From contig NZ_JAADJT010000010.1 in NCBI RefSeq assembly GCF_011090165.1, forward strand, positions 124,001 to 188,000: DNA of 64,000 bases. The letters are read 5' to 3'. Under the pieces are notes generated by a model. It was given only the letters and a program-made list of their open reading frames with translations. It had not been told where the DNA came from and made no database searches. Origin of the DNA: Duganella aceris. Lineage in GTDB: Bacteria; Pseudomonadota; Gammaproteobacteria; Burkholderiales; Burkholderiaceae_D. Shown here one piece after another: positions 11,064-18,928 of the stretch. Every line of letters begins with the position of its first letter. The first letter of the stretch is position 1. The position numbers and the translations under genes are program-made.

Positions 11064-11828
11064 TTATCGGTGGTGTTGATACTCGGTGCAGGCCTCCCCG
11101 AAGGCCGAGAACAATTTGATCGAATCGGGATTTTCAGAAAGGCGCCATTCAGGGTGCCACTGTACCGCGAGCGTAAATCCAATGGCGTCCTCCACGCGGT
11201 AGGCCTCGACCAATCCATCGTCGGCGCGCGCCTCCACCGCGAGGGTGGGCGCGAGCCGATTGATGCCTTGGCCATGCAGCGAATTGACCATGATCCCGGT
11301 GGCGCCGCCCAGTATTTGCGCCAGGCGCCCGCCGGGTTCCAGCAGCACGCGATGCGCCGGCGCGTACTGTCGCTCCAGCGTGTGCTCTTTTTTCTCGCGG
11401 TGGTCGGCCATGCCTTCCACGTCGTGCACCGCCTGATGCAGCGTGCCGCCCAGCGCCACGTTCATCTCCTGGAAACCGCGGCAGATCGCCAGCAGCGGAA
11501 TGCCGCGCTGGATCGCGGCGCGGATCAGCGGCAGCATCGTGGCGTCGCGCGCGGGGTCCAGCGGCAACGATGGATCGAGCAGCGCTTCGCCATACAGGCC
11601 GGCGTGCACGTTGGACGGGGAGCCGGTGAGCATGACGCCGTCCGCCACCGCCAGCAGCGCCTCGATGTCGGTGGCGGCGCCCAGCGCCGGAATGATCAGC
11701 GGCGCGCAGTGCGCGCCATCGGCGACGGCGGCGACGTACTTCAGCTGCGCCGTGTGATACGGATGGGCGCCGATCTGGTTGACGCATGCGGGGACCAAGA
11801 CGATGGGACGGCGCATAAGGGCTTTCAT
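11064..11828 (-). CDS. puuD: Gamma-glutamyl-gamma-aminobutyrate hydrolase (class I amidotransferase fold)
   Basis: 254 residues. It releases GABA and glutamate from gamma-glutamyl-GABA, the last step of the gamma-glutamyl putrescine route. The nucleophile elbow is AICRGFQEMNVALGG with the catalytic Cys, and VQWHPEW holds the catalytic His followed by Glu three residues on. VMLTGSPSNVH is the family's substrate loop. It is the first gene of the puuD-puuA-spuC-puuC-glnT run and is divergent from the MocR gene; a dyad at 11859-11880 lies between the two starts. Confidence 0.9.
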   Translation of the reverse strand: MKALMRRPIVLVPACVNQIGAHPYHTAQLKYVAAVADGAHCAPLIIPALGAATDIEALLAVADGVMLTGSPSNVHAGLYGEALLDPSLPLDPARDATMLPLIRAAIQRGIPLLAICRGFQEMNVALGGTLHQAVHDVEGMADHREKKEHTLERQYAPAHRVLLEPGGRLAQILGGATGIMVNSLHGQGINRLAPTLAVEARADDGLVEAYRVEDAIGFTLAVQWHPEWRLSENPDSIKLFSAFGEACTEYQHHR

Positions 11829-11858
11829 CTGTGGTTTGATCTATTAGATTTGTGTCAA

Positions 11859-11880
11859 TGATATGCCGAATTTGGTATCA
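11859..11880. promoter_or_regulatory. Dyad between puuD and the MocR gene, candidate operator
   Basis: TGATA at one end and TATCA at the other, with CC and GG inside, form an imperfect 22-base inverted repeat. On the minus strand a TATCAT -10-like element overlaps it, so a bound protein could block the puuD promoter. Its placement in a divergent promoter beside a MocR gene is typical for autoregulated control. Binding is inferred, not shown. Confidence 0.4.
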
Positions 11881-11920
11881 TTGCGAGTGCCACTTATTGA
11901 TAAACACTAGAACCACTTTC

Positions 11921-13435
11921 ATGTCACCCGCCTCCGATCTGCTTGGCCACGCGCTGGCGCAAGCCGATTTCCATCCCCGTCTGCCGCAGCAACGCCGCTT
12001 GTACGAAGCCGCCAAGGCAGCGATCCATCGACAGCAGCTCGGCGCCGGCAGCAAGCTGCCGTCCAGCCGCGATCTGGCGCGCGACCTGCGCATATCGCGC
12101 AATACGGTGATCGCCGCGTTCGAGCAGTTGGCGGCGGAAGGGTATGTCAGCAGTACGCTGGGCAGCGGGACTTATGTGGCCGATCTTCAGGCGCACAGCG
12201 CGCGCATGCGCGGGTCCGGCGCGACGCCACGCGTTGGCCATCCGCCGCCGCGCGCGGGCTCGCGCACAGGCGAACGGCCCGCCGACCTTTCGCGGCGCGG
12301 GCAGGAACTGACCAGCTACGCGGCCGGTCCGCGCTTCGAGATCCAGCCGTTCGCCGGTGAGGCGGACTTCTCGTCGTTCCCGTTCAAGCTGTGGCAGCGG
12401 CTGCAAAACCGCGTCTGGCGCGAGGCGCCCGAAGCGCTGCTGGACTACGGCCAGTCCGGCGGCCACCTGCCGCTGCGCCAGGCCATCACCGAATACCTGC
12501 GCATGTCGCGCTCCGTCAAGGTCGAGGTCGAGCAGGTGATGATCACCGCCGGCACCCAGCAGTCGCTTGACCTGTGCGCGCAACTGCTGGCCGACGCCGG
12601 CGATACCGCCTGGATCGAAGACCCCTGCTACTGGGGCGCGCGCCGCGCGTTCCAGGCGCGCGAACTGAAACTGCGCCCGATCGCGGTCGACGGCGACGGC
12701 ATGGCGCTCGACGCCGCCGACCTGGCCACCAGGCCGCGCCTGATCTACGTGACGCCATCGCACCAGTATCCGACCGGCGCCGTGATGAGCCTCGCACGCC
12801 GCCGCGAACTGCTCGACGTCGCCGTGCACAAGGACGCCTGGATACTGGAGGACGACTACGACAGTGAGTTCCGCTACACCGGCCGTCCGCTGGCCGCATT
12901 GCAGGGCCTGGACCACGACGACCGCGTGCTCTACATGGGCACCTTCTCCAAGGTGATCTACCCCGGCATCAAGGTCGGCTACCTGGTGGTGCCGCCGGCG
13001 TTGATCGACGCCTTCAAGAGCGCGCTGTACGACCTGCAACGGCCCGGCCAGCTGATGGTGCAGGCGGCGCTGGCGGACTTCATCGGGCTGGGCCACTTCA
13101 CCACCCACATCCGCAAGATCCGCCAGATCTACGGCGCACGGCGCGAGCTGCTGCGCCGCACGCTGGAGCAGCGTCTGGACGGCCAGCCGGTGAGCATCTC
13201 GCGCGAGGAATCCGGCCTGCACCTGGTGCTGGAGCTACCGGACGACGTCGACGACGTCGCGCTGGAACAACGCGCCGCCGACGCGGGCATCCAGGTCAAG
13301 GCGCTGTCGGCTTACTTTCTGAAGCCGCCGGTGCGTCGCGGCCTGCTGGTCGGCTACGCTTACTGCACGCTCGAGAAGATCGCCGAATGCGCCCCGCTGC
13401 TGGCGGCCATCATCATATCGGGAGTGGACGCTTGA
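11921..13435 (+). CDS. MocR-type transcription regulator (GntR DNA-binding plus aminotransferase-like domain)
   Basis: 504 residues from the ATG at 11921. The N-terminal 75 residues form a winged helix (KLPSSRDLARDLRISRNTVIAAFEQL). A linker follows, then a class I aminotransferase fold with the PLP lysine in MGTFSKVIYPGIKVGYL and the cofactor Asp/Tyr region in TPSHQYPTGAVMS. MocR proteins use PLP or amino-acid/amine ligands to control a neighbouring operon. It is divergent from the puuD operon and overlaps an MFS transporter gene, so control of amine catabolism or efflux is likely. PdxR is an alternative, but no pyridoxal synthase genes are here. Confidence 0.85.
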   Translation: MSPASDLLGHALAQADFHPRLPQQRRLYEAAKAAIHRQQLGAGSKLPSSRDLARDLRISRNTVIAAFEQLAAEGYVSSTLGSGTYVADLQAHSARMRGSGATPRVGHPPPRAGSRTGERPADLSRRGQELTSYAAGPRFEIQPFAGEADFSSFPFKLWQRLQNRVWREAPEALLDYGQSGGHLPLRQAITEYLRMSRSVKVEVEQVMITAGTQQSLDLCAQLLADAGDTAWIEDPCYWGARRAFQARELKLRPIAVDGDGMALDAADLATRPRLIYVTPSHQYPTGAVMSLARRRELLDVAVHKDAWILEDDYDSEFRYTGRPLAALQGLDHDDRVLYMGTFSKVIYPGIKVGYLVVPPALIDAFKSALYDLQRPGQLMVQAALADFIGLGHFTTHIRKIRQIYGARRELLRRTLEQRLDGQPVSISREESGLHLVLELPDDVDDVALEQRAADAGIQVKALSAYFLKPPVRRGLLVGYAYCTLEKIAECAPLLAAIIISGVDA

Positions 13436-14568
13436 AGACCATGCCGTGGCGCGACTTCATCGCGCTGGTGGCCAGCATCGGCGTCGTCGGCCTCGGGCTG
13501 GGCGCGACCATCCCATTGACCGCGCTGACGCTGCACCAGCGCGGCGTCGGCACCGACATCATCGGCATCATCACCGCCGTCAGCGCCTTCGGCATCCTGG
13601 CGGCGGCGCCCTTCGTCTCGCGCTGGGTGGCCGGCCACGGTCCGCGCGGCTGCATGATAGGCGCCATCGTCGCCGGCGGCTTGTCCACCGCGCTGATGGA
13701 GGCCACCGACAACCTGCTGTTGTGGGGCCTGCTGCGCTTTGTGTTCGGCGCCTGCATGGGCGTGCTGTTCACCATCGGCGAGGCCTGGGTCAACCGCCTG
13801 GCGCCGGTCAATTCGCGCGGGCGCGTGGTGGCGATGTACACCACCAGCTTCACGCTCTTTCAGTTGATCGGCCCCGCGCTGGTGGCGGGCGTCGCCAACC
13901 GGATCGCGCTGCCGTTCGCCTCCTGCGGTGCGCTATTCCTGCTCGCGCTACCCGGCATGCTGCTGATCAGCGACGCCGGCCACGGCGCCGACGACGAAGC
14001 GCACGTGGCCTGGCAACGCATCCTGCCGCGCATGTGGATGATCGCCATCGGCGCAGCGTTCTTCGCGCTGTTCGATACGCTGGCGCTAAGCCTGTTGCCG
14101 CTGTACGCGATGCGGCAAGGGATCGTCACCGAACTGGCGCTGCTGTCGGCGACGGTGGTCCTGGTTGGCGACACGGCGCTGCAATTCGCCTTCGGCTGGC
14201 TGGCGGATCACCTGGGGCGACGCCGCGTGCACGTCGGCTGCGGCATCGCGGTCTGCGTGCTGCTGCCGGCGCTGCCCTTCGCCGCCGGCACGCCGTGGCT
14301 ATGGTGGACGCTGCTGCTGATGCTGGGCGCGACGGCGGGCGCGATCTACATGCTGTCGCTGGTGGCGTGCGGTGAGCGCTTCAAGGGCCAGTCGCTGGTC
14401 GCCGCCAGCGCGGTGGTCAATGCCAGCTGGGGCATCACCAGCGCCGGCGGGCCTTTGCTGACGGGCGTTCTCATGCAAACGGCCGGCATCAATGCGCTGC
14501 CGGCCGTGTTGTGGTGCGGCGCGGCGATCTTCATCGCCAGCGCGTGGTGGGAATATAAGCGGGGCTAG
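13432..14568 (+). CDS. Major facilitator superfamily transporter
   Basis: About 378 residues with 12 predicted hydrophobic segments and the YcaD-like pattern around FGACMGVLFTIGEAWVNRLAP in the first half. Such proteins export or import small solutes; the substrate is unknown. A TTG at 13432 overlaps the MocR stop (TTGA) and has GGAG eight bases upstream. The ATG at 13441 would shorten the protein by only three residues. Co-transcription with the MocR regulator suggests a related substrate. Its 3' end overlaps the convergent permease gene by four bases. Confidence 0.82.
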   Translation: MKTMPWRDFIALVASIGVVGLGLGATIPLTALTLHQRGVGTDIIGIITAVSAFGILAAAPFVSRWVAGHGPRGCMIGAIVAGGLSTALMEATDNLLLWGLLRFVFGACMGVLFTIGEAWVNRLAPVNSRGRVVAMYTTSFTLFQLIGPALVAGVANRIALPFASCGALFLLALPGMLLISDAGHGADDEAHVAWQRILPRMWMIAIGAAFFALFDTLALSLLPLYAMRQGIVTELALLSATVVLVGDTALQFAFGWLADHLGRRRVHVGCGIAVCVLLPALPFAAGTPWLWWTLLLMLGATAGAIYMLSLVACGERFKGQSLVAASAVVNASWGITSAGGPLLTGVLMQTAGINALPAVLWCGAAIFIASAWWEYKRG

Positions 14569-15401
14569 CCCTTGGCCGCAGCGGCAACCTGCTTCTGGCG
14601 CAGCCGCTCGGCGCGCGCGATGTACAGGCTCGATGCGATCACACCGATCGACACCACCAGGATGGTCAACGCCGCCACCGCGTTGACGCGCGGGTCCAGG
14701 CCCAGGCGCGCGCGCGAGAAGATCACGATCGGCATCGTCGACGAGCCGGGACCGGACAGGAAGGCCGACAACACCACGTCGTCCAGCGACAGGGTGAACG
14801 TCAGCAGCCACGCGGAACCCAGCGCCTGCTTGATGTTCGGCAGCGTCACCAGGAAGAACACCTGGTACGGCTTGCATCCCAGGTCCATCGCCGCTTCCTC
14901 CAGCGACTTGTCCATCTCCTGGAGGCGCGACTGCACCACCACCGCCGCGTAGGCCATGCCCAGCAGCGTGTGGCCGAGCCAGATCGTCATCAGGCCGCGC
15001 TCAGGGAAGCCGAACAGCTTCTGCACCGACACCAGCATCAGCAGCAGCGACAGACCGATGATCACCTCCGGCATCACCAGCGGTGCGCTGACCATGCCGG
15101 CGAACAGCGTGCGGCCGCTGAAGCGCTGGTAGCGATGCAGCACGAAGGCGGCGAAGGTGCCCAGCGTGACCGAAGCGAAGGCCGTCAACAGCGCGATGCG
15201 CAGCGACAGGCCGAAGCCGCTGATGATCTCCGAGTCGTTCATCAGCTCCGCGTACCACTGCGTGGAGAAACCGCTCCACACCATGTCCTGACGCGAGCTG
15301 TTAAACGAGAACACCACCAGCACGATGATGGGCAGGTAAAGGAACAGATAGCCCAGCGACAGCCAGCCGCGCCCGAACCAGCGCTGTACGAAATTGCTCA
15401 T
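14565..15401 (-). CDS. potI: Polyamine ABC transporter permease (PotI-like)
   Basis: 278 residues with six hydrophobic segments and the inner-membrane permease EAA loop reading EEAAMDLGCKPYQVFFLVTLPNI. It forms the membrane channel with the PotH-like partner. The start overlaps the upstream gene by four bases (ATGA), so the two permeases are translationally coupled. Third gene of the potG-potH-potI run. Assignment to putrescine/spermidine comes from family resemblance (SSRQDMVWSGFSTQWY, typical of PotI) and the catabolic genes on both sides. Confidence 0.86.
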   Translation of the reverse strand: MSNFVQRWFGRGWLSLGYLFLYLPIIVLVVFSFNSSRQDMVWSGFSTQWYAELMNDSEIISGFGLSLRIALLTAFASVTLGTFAAFVLHRYQRFSGRTLFAGMVSAPLVMPEVIIGLSLLLMLVSVQKLFGFPERGLMTIWLGHTLLGMAYAAVVVQSRLQEMDKSLEEAAMDLGCKPYQVFFLVTLPNIKQALGSAWLLTFTLSLDDVVLSAFLSGPGSSTMPIVIFSRARLGLDPRVNAVAALTILVVSIGVIASSLYIARAERLRQKQVAAAAKG

Positions 15402-16309
15402 GACCGTGCCTCCTGGTCCGCCTTGTATTTATTGAAGATCGCCATCGGCACCAGGATCAGCATGATCACCACCACCGTCACCGACGACGCCAGCGGCCAG
15501 TCGTTATTGGTGAAGAATTCATCCCACAGCTGGCGGCCGATCATCAGCGTTTCCGGACCGCCCAGCAGTTCCGGGATCACGTACTCGCCCACCGCCGGAA
15601 TGAACACCAGCATGGTGCCGGCGATGATGCCGGACTTCGACAGCGGCACGGTGATGCGCCAGAACGCCTGCAACGGCGTGGCGCCCAGGTCGGCGGCGGC
15701 TTCGAGGAAGCGCACGTCCATCTTCACCAGATTGGCGTACAGCGGCAGGATCATGAACGGCAGGTAGGCGTAGACCATGCCGATGATCAGCGAGAACTGG
15801 GTGTTCATCAGATGTAGCGGCTCGCTGATCGCGCCGACGCCGATCAGGAAGCTGTTCAGGATGCCGTGATTGGCCAGGATGCCTTTCCATGCGTAGATGC
15901 GCAGCAGGAAGGAGGTCCAGAACGGCATCATCACCAGCATCAGCAGCACCGGCCGCATAGTCGGCTTGGCGCGCGCCATGAAGTAGGCGAACGGGTAGCC
16001 GATGATCAGGCACAGCGCCGCCGTGACCGCGGCGAATTTCAGCGAGTTCAGATACGTCACCGCGTACAGCTCATCTTCCGCGATGAACAGGTAGTTGGAG
16101 ATCTTGACCTTCAGCGTGACCACGCCGTCCACCAGCGTCATCAGGGTGCCGAACGGGTTGCCACCGTTGTCCGCCTCGGTGAAGCTGATGCGCAGCACGA
16201 TCAGGAACGGCACCAGGAAGGCGAAGGCCAGCCACACGAACGGCACGGCGATCACGACGCGGCGGCCGGTGATCCATCGCAGTGTCAGTAAATTTTTTAC
16301 AAAGTTCAT
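15398..16309 (-). CDS. potH: Polyamine ABC transporter permease (PotH-like)
   Basis: 303 residues with a long N-terminal hydrophobic segment, the PotH-like region RISFTEADNG, and the EAA loop LEAAADLGATPLQAFWRITVPLSKSG that contacts the ATPase. It pairs with the PotI-like protein in the inner membrane. Twelve bases separate it from the ATPase gene upstream. No periplasmic binding-protein gene is found in the cluster, so substrate capture must depend on a protein encoded elsewhere. Confidence 0.86.
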   Translation of the reverse strand: MNFVKNLLTLRWITGRRVVIAVPFVWLAFAFLVPFLIVLRISFTEADNGGNPFGTLMTLVDGVVTLKVKISNYLFIAEDELYAVTYLNSLKFAAVTAALCLIIGYPFAYFMARAKPTMRPVLLMLVMMPFWTSFLLRIYAWKGILANHGILNSFLIGVGAISEPLHLMNTQFSLIIGMVYAYLPFMILPLYANLVKMDVRFLEAAADLGATPLQAFWRITVPLSKSGIIAGTMLVFIPAVGEYVIPELLGGPETLMIGRQLWDEFFTNNDWPLASSVTVVVIMLILVPMAIFNKYKADQEARS

Positions 16310-16321
16310 GCCCGCTCCGCC

Positions 16322-17449
16322 TTAGCTGGTCAGCACGACGACGTCGGCGCCGTCCCACCAGGCGAAGACGCGCTGGTCGCGCTTCAGCGCCGAGTCGTCA
16401 TGGCGCGCCGCGTTGGTGCGCGTGACCTTCAGCACCATGCCGCTGTCGAGCCGCACGTGGTAGCTGGTCTCGTTGCCGAAGTAGGCCAGCGCGGTGACCA
16501 CGCCCTGCACGCAGTTGTAGCCATGCTCACCGGCGACGGCGCGCTGTTCCAGCGTCGGCGCCTCGGCTTGCAGCGCGATTTTTTCCGGCCGCACCGCCAC
16601 CGACACCGGCATGCCCATCGTGCCGGTGATGCCGTGGGTGACGTAGTGCCGGCCCTCCGGCGTATCGACGATGACGTGGTCCGGCTCGTCGACCGCCACG
16701 CTGCCGTTGAACAGATTGACGCTGCCGATGAAGTCCGCGACGAAGCGGCAGTTCGGCGTCTCGTAGATCTCGCCCGGCGCGCCGACCTGCAGGATGCGGC
16801 CTTCGCTCATCACCGCGATGCGGGTCGCCATGCTCATCGCCTCGTCCTGGTCGTGGGTCACCATCACGCAGGTCACGCCGACCTCCTCGATGATGCTGAC
16901 CAGCTCCATCTGGGTGCGCTCGCGCAGCTTCTTGTCCAGGGCGCCCAGCGGCTCGTCCAGCAGCAGCAACTGCGGCCGCTTTGCCAGGCTGCGCGCCAGC
17001 GCCACGCGCTGCTGCTGGCCGCCGGACAGCTGGTGCGGCTTACGTTTGCCGTAGGCGCCCAACTGCACCAGCGCCAGCATCTGCTCGACGCGCGTCGCGA
17101 TTTCTTCCTTCGGCAGGCCGTCGCGGCGCAGGCCGAAGGCGATGTTGTCCCATACCGACAGGTGCGGGAACAGCGCGTACGACTGGAACATCATATTGAT
17201 CGGGCGCTGGTGCGGCGGCACATTGACGATATCCTTGCCGCCCAGCGTGATCGCGCCCTGGGTCGGCGTCTCGAAGCCGGCCAGCATCCGCAGCAGCGTC
17301 GACTTGCCGCAGCCGGAACTGCCAAGCAGCGCGAAGATCTCACCCTTGTTGATCCCCACCGAGACATCGTTGACGGCGCGGACGCCGTCGAATTCCTTAA
17401 TCAGGTTGCGGATCAACAGAAAGGGTTCAGCAGCGCGCTCTATGGTCAT
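16322..17449 (-). CDS. potG: Polyamine ABC transporter ATP-binding protein (PotG-like)
   Basis: 375 residues. The ATPase domain comes first, with Walker A LGSSGCGKSTLLRM, Q-loop MMFQSYALFPHLSV, signature LSGGQQQRVALARSL and Walker B LLLLDEPLGALD. The C-terminal third is the TOBE/regulatory domain of PotA/PotG/MalK-like subunits. It powers polyamine import with the two permeases downstream. A puuA copy lies 57 bases upstream on the same strand where a potF-type binding protein would be expected. Confidence 0.88.
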   Translation of the reverse strand: MTIERAAEPFLLIRNLIKEFDGVRAVNDVSVGINKGEIFALLGSSGCGKSTLLRMLAGFETPTQGAITLGGKDIVNVPPHQRPINMMFQSYALFPHLSVWDNIAFGLRRDGLPKEEIATRVEQMLALVQLGAYGKRKPHQLSGGQQQRVALARSLAKRPQLLLLDEPLGALDKKLRERTQMELVSIIEEVGVTCVMVTHDQDEAMSMATRIAVMSEGRILQVGAPGEIYETPNCRFVADFIGSVNLFNGSVAVDEPDHVIVDTPEGRHYVTHGITGTMGMPVSVAVRPEKIALQAEAPTLEQRAVAGEHGYNCVQGVVTALAYFGNETSYHVRLDSGMVLKVTRTNAARHDDSALKRDQRVFAWWDGADVVVLTS

Positions 17450-17506
17450 GTTATTAAAATGTAAAAAGATATTTTCACGAACCCGTGATTATAAATGCAG
17501 CGGGGA

Positions 17507-18877
17507 TCAAACATGCAGCAACAGGTGTTCCCGCTCCCACGGGCTGATGACCGTCATGAACTCCTGGTGCTCCAGCTCCTTGATCGCGGTGTAGACGTCG
17601 ATGAAGCGCTCGCCCAGCACAGCGCGCAGCCGGTCCTCGCTGCGCAACATCTCCAGCGCCTGCGGCAGTCCTTGCGGCAGTTCGAAACTATGGTCGTAGG
17701 CGCTGCCGCCGATCATCGGCGTCGGCTCCAGCTGATCGATCATGCCGAGGTAGCCGCATGCCAGCGTCACCGCCATCGCCAGATACGGATTGGCGTCGGC
17801 GCCGATGATGCGGTTCTCGACCCGGCGCTGCTCGACCCCGGAGATCGGGATGCGGAAGCCCACGGTGCGGTTGTCCATGCCCCACTGGATGTTGATCGGC
17901 GCCGCCGTGTGACGCACGATGCGGCGATACGAGTTCACGTACGGCGCCACGATCGCCATCGCCGCCGGCGTGTAGCGTTGCAGGCCGCCGATGTAGTGCT
18001 TGAAGATGGCCGACGGCGAGCCGTCCGGCGCGCTGAAGATGTTGTGCCCCGTGACCGCGTCGCTCACGCTCTGGTGGATATGCATCGCCGATCCCGGCTC
18101 ACCCGCCATCGGCTTGGCCATGAAGGTGGCGTACATGCCGTGCTTGAGCGCCGCCTCGCGCAAGGTGCGCTTGAAGTAGAACACGTTGTCGGCCAATGCC
18201 AGCGCGTCGCCGTGCTGGAAGTTGAGGCCCATCTGGCCGGCGCCGGTTTCGTGGATCAGCGTATCGACGTCGAGATTCATCAGCGCGCAGTAGTCGTAGA
18301 TGTCCTCGAACAGCGGATCGAATTCGTTGACCGCGTCGATGCTGTAGACCTGGCGGCTGGTCTCGGCGCGGCCGCTGCGGCCCACCGGCGCTTTCAGCGG
18401 CAGATCGGGATCGATGTTCTTCTCGGTCAGGTAGAACTCCAGTTCCGGGCCCACCACCGGCTTCCAGCCGCGATCCGCATACAGCTTGAGCACGCGCCGC
18501 AGCACCGAGCGTGGCGCGTAATCGACCAGGGTGCCGTCGGCGAAGTAGCAATCGTGGATCACCTGCGCGGTCGGGTCCATCGCCCAGGGCACGGTGGTGA
18601 TGCTACCGGGGTCCGCGCGCAGGATCATGTCGCGGTCGGTGTTGGAGATGGCGCGGTCGTAGGCCACGTTCTCGGTCGGGTAGTTGCCGGTGACGGTCAT
18701 GCCCAGCACCGCCTCGGGGATGCGCATGCCGCGCTCCTTGGTGAATTTGGCGCGAGGCAGGATCTTCCCGCGCGCCACGCCCGTCAAGTCGGGCACCAGA
18801 CATTCGATTTCAGTGACCCGGTTCTCGTTGAGCCACAGGTCCATATCGGCGTCGGAGAAGTTTTCACGGATAGACAT
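17507..18877 (-). CDS. puuA: Gamma-glutamylputrescine synthetase, copy 1 (SpuI/PuuA-like)
   Basis: 456 residues with the same domain order and almost the same sequence as copy 2: MSIRENFSDADMDLWLNENR at the N-terminus, PELEFYL, MHIHQSV, NRTVGFRIP and an identical HLLLHV end. It ligates glutamate to putrescine using ATP. It precedes potGHI (57 bases) and lies 51 bases after the nasA stop on the same strand. I see no terminator in that gap, so nitrate-operon transcription could reach it. Pseudomonas spu loci also carry two such ligases. Confidence 0.88.
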   Translation of the reverse strand: MSIRENFSDADMDLWLNENRVTEIECLVPDLTGVARGKILPRAKFTKERGMRIPEAVLGMTVTGNYPTENVAYDRAISNTDRDMILRADPGSITTVPWAMDPTAQVIHDCYFADGTLVDYAPRSVLRRVLKLYADRGWKPVVGPELEFYLTEKNIDPDLPLKAPVGRSGRAETSRQVYSIDAVNEFDPLFEDIYDYCALMNLDVDTLIHETGAGQMGLNFQHGDALALADNVFYFKRTLREAALKHGMYATFMAKPMAGEPGSAMHIHQSVSDAVTGHNIFSAPDGSPSAIFKHYIGGLQRYTPAAMAIVAPYVNSYRRIVRHTAAPINIQWGMDNRTVGFRIPISGVEQRRVENRIIGADANPYLAMAVTLACGYLGMIDQLEPTPMIGGSAYDHSFELPQGLPQALEMLRSEDRLRAVLGERFIDVYTAIKELEHQEFMTVISPWEREHLLLHV

Positions 18878-18928
18878 GTTCGCTCTCTTTTTTCATGATC
18901 AAGCGATCGACGGTCTAATTTACCATAT

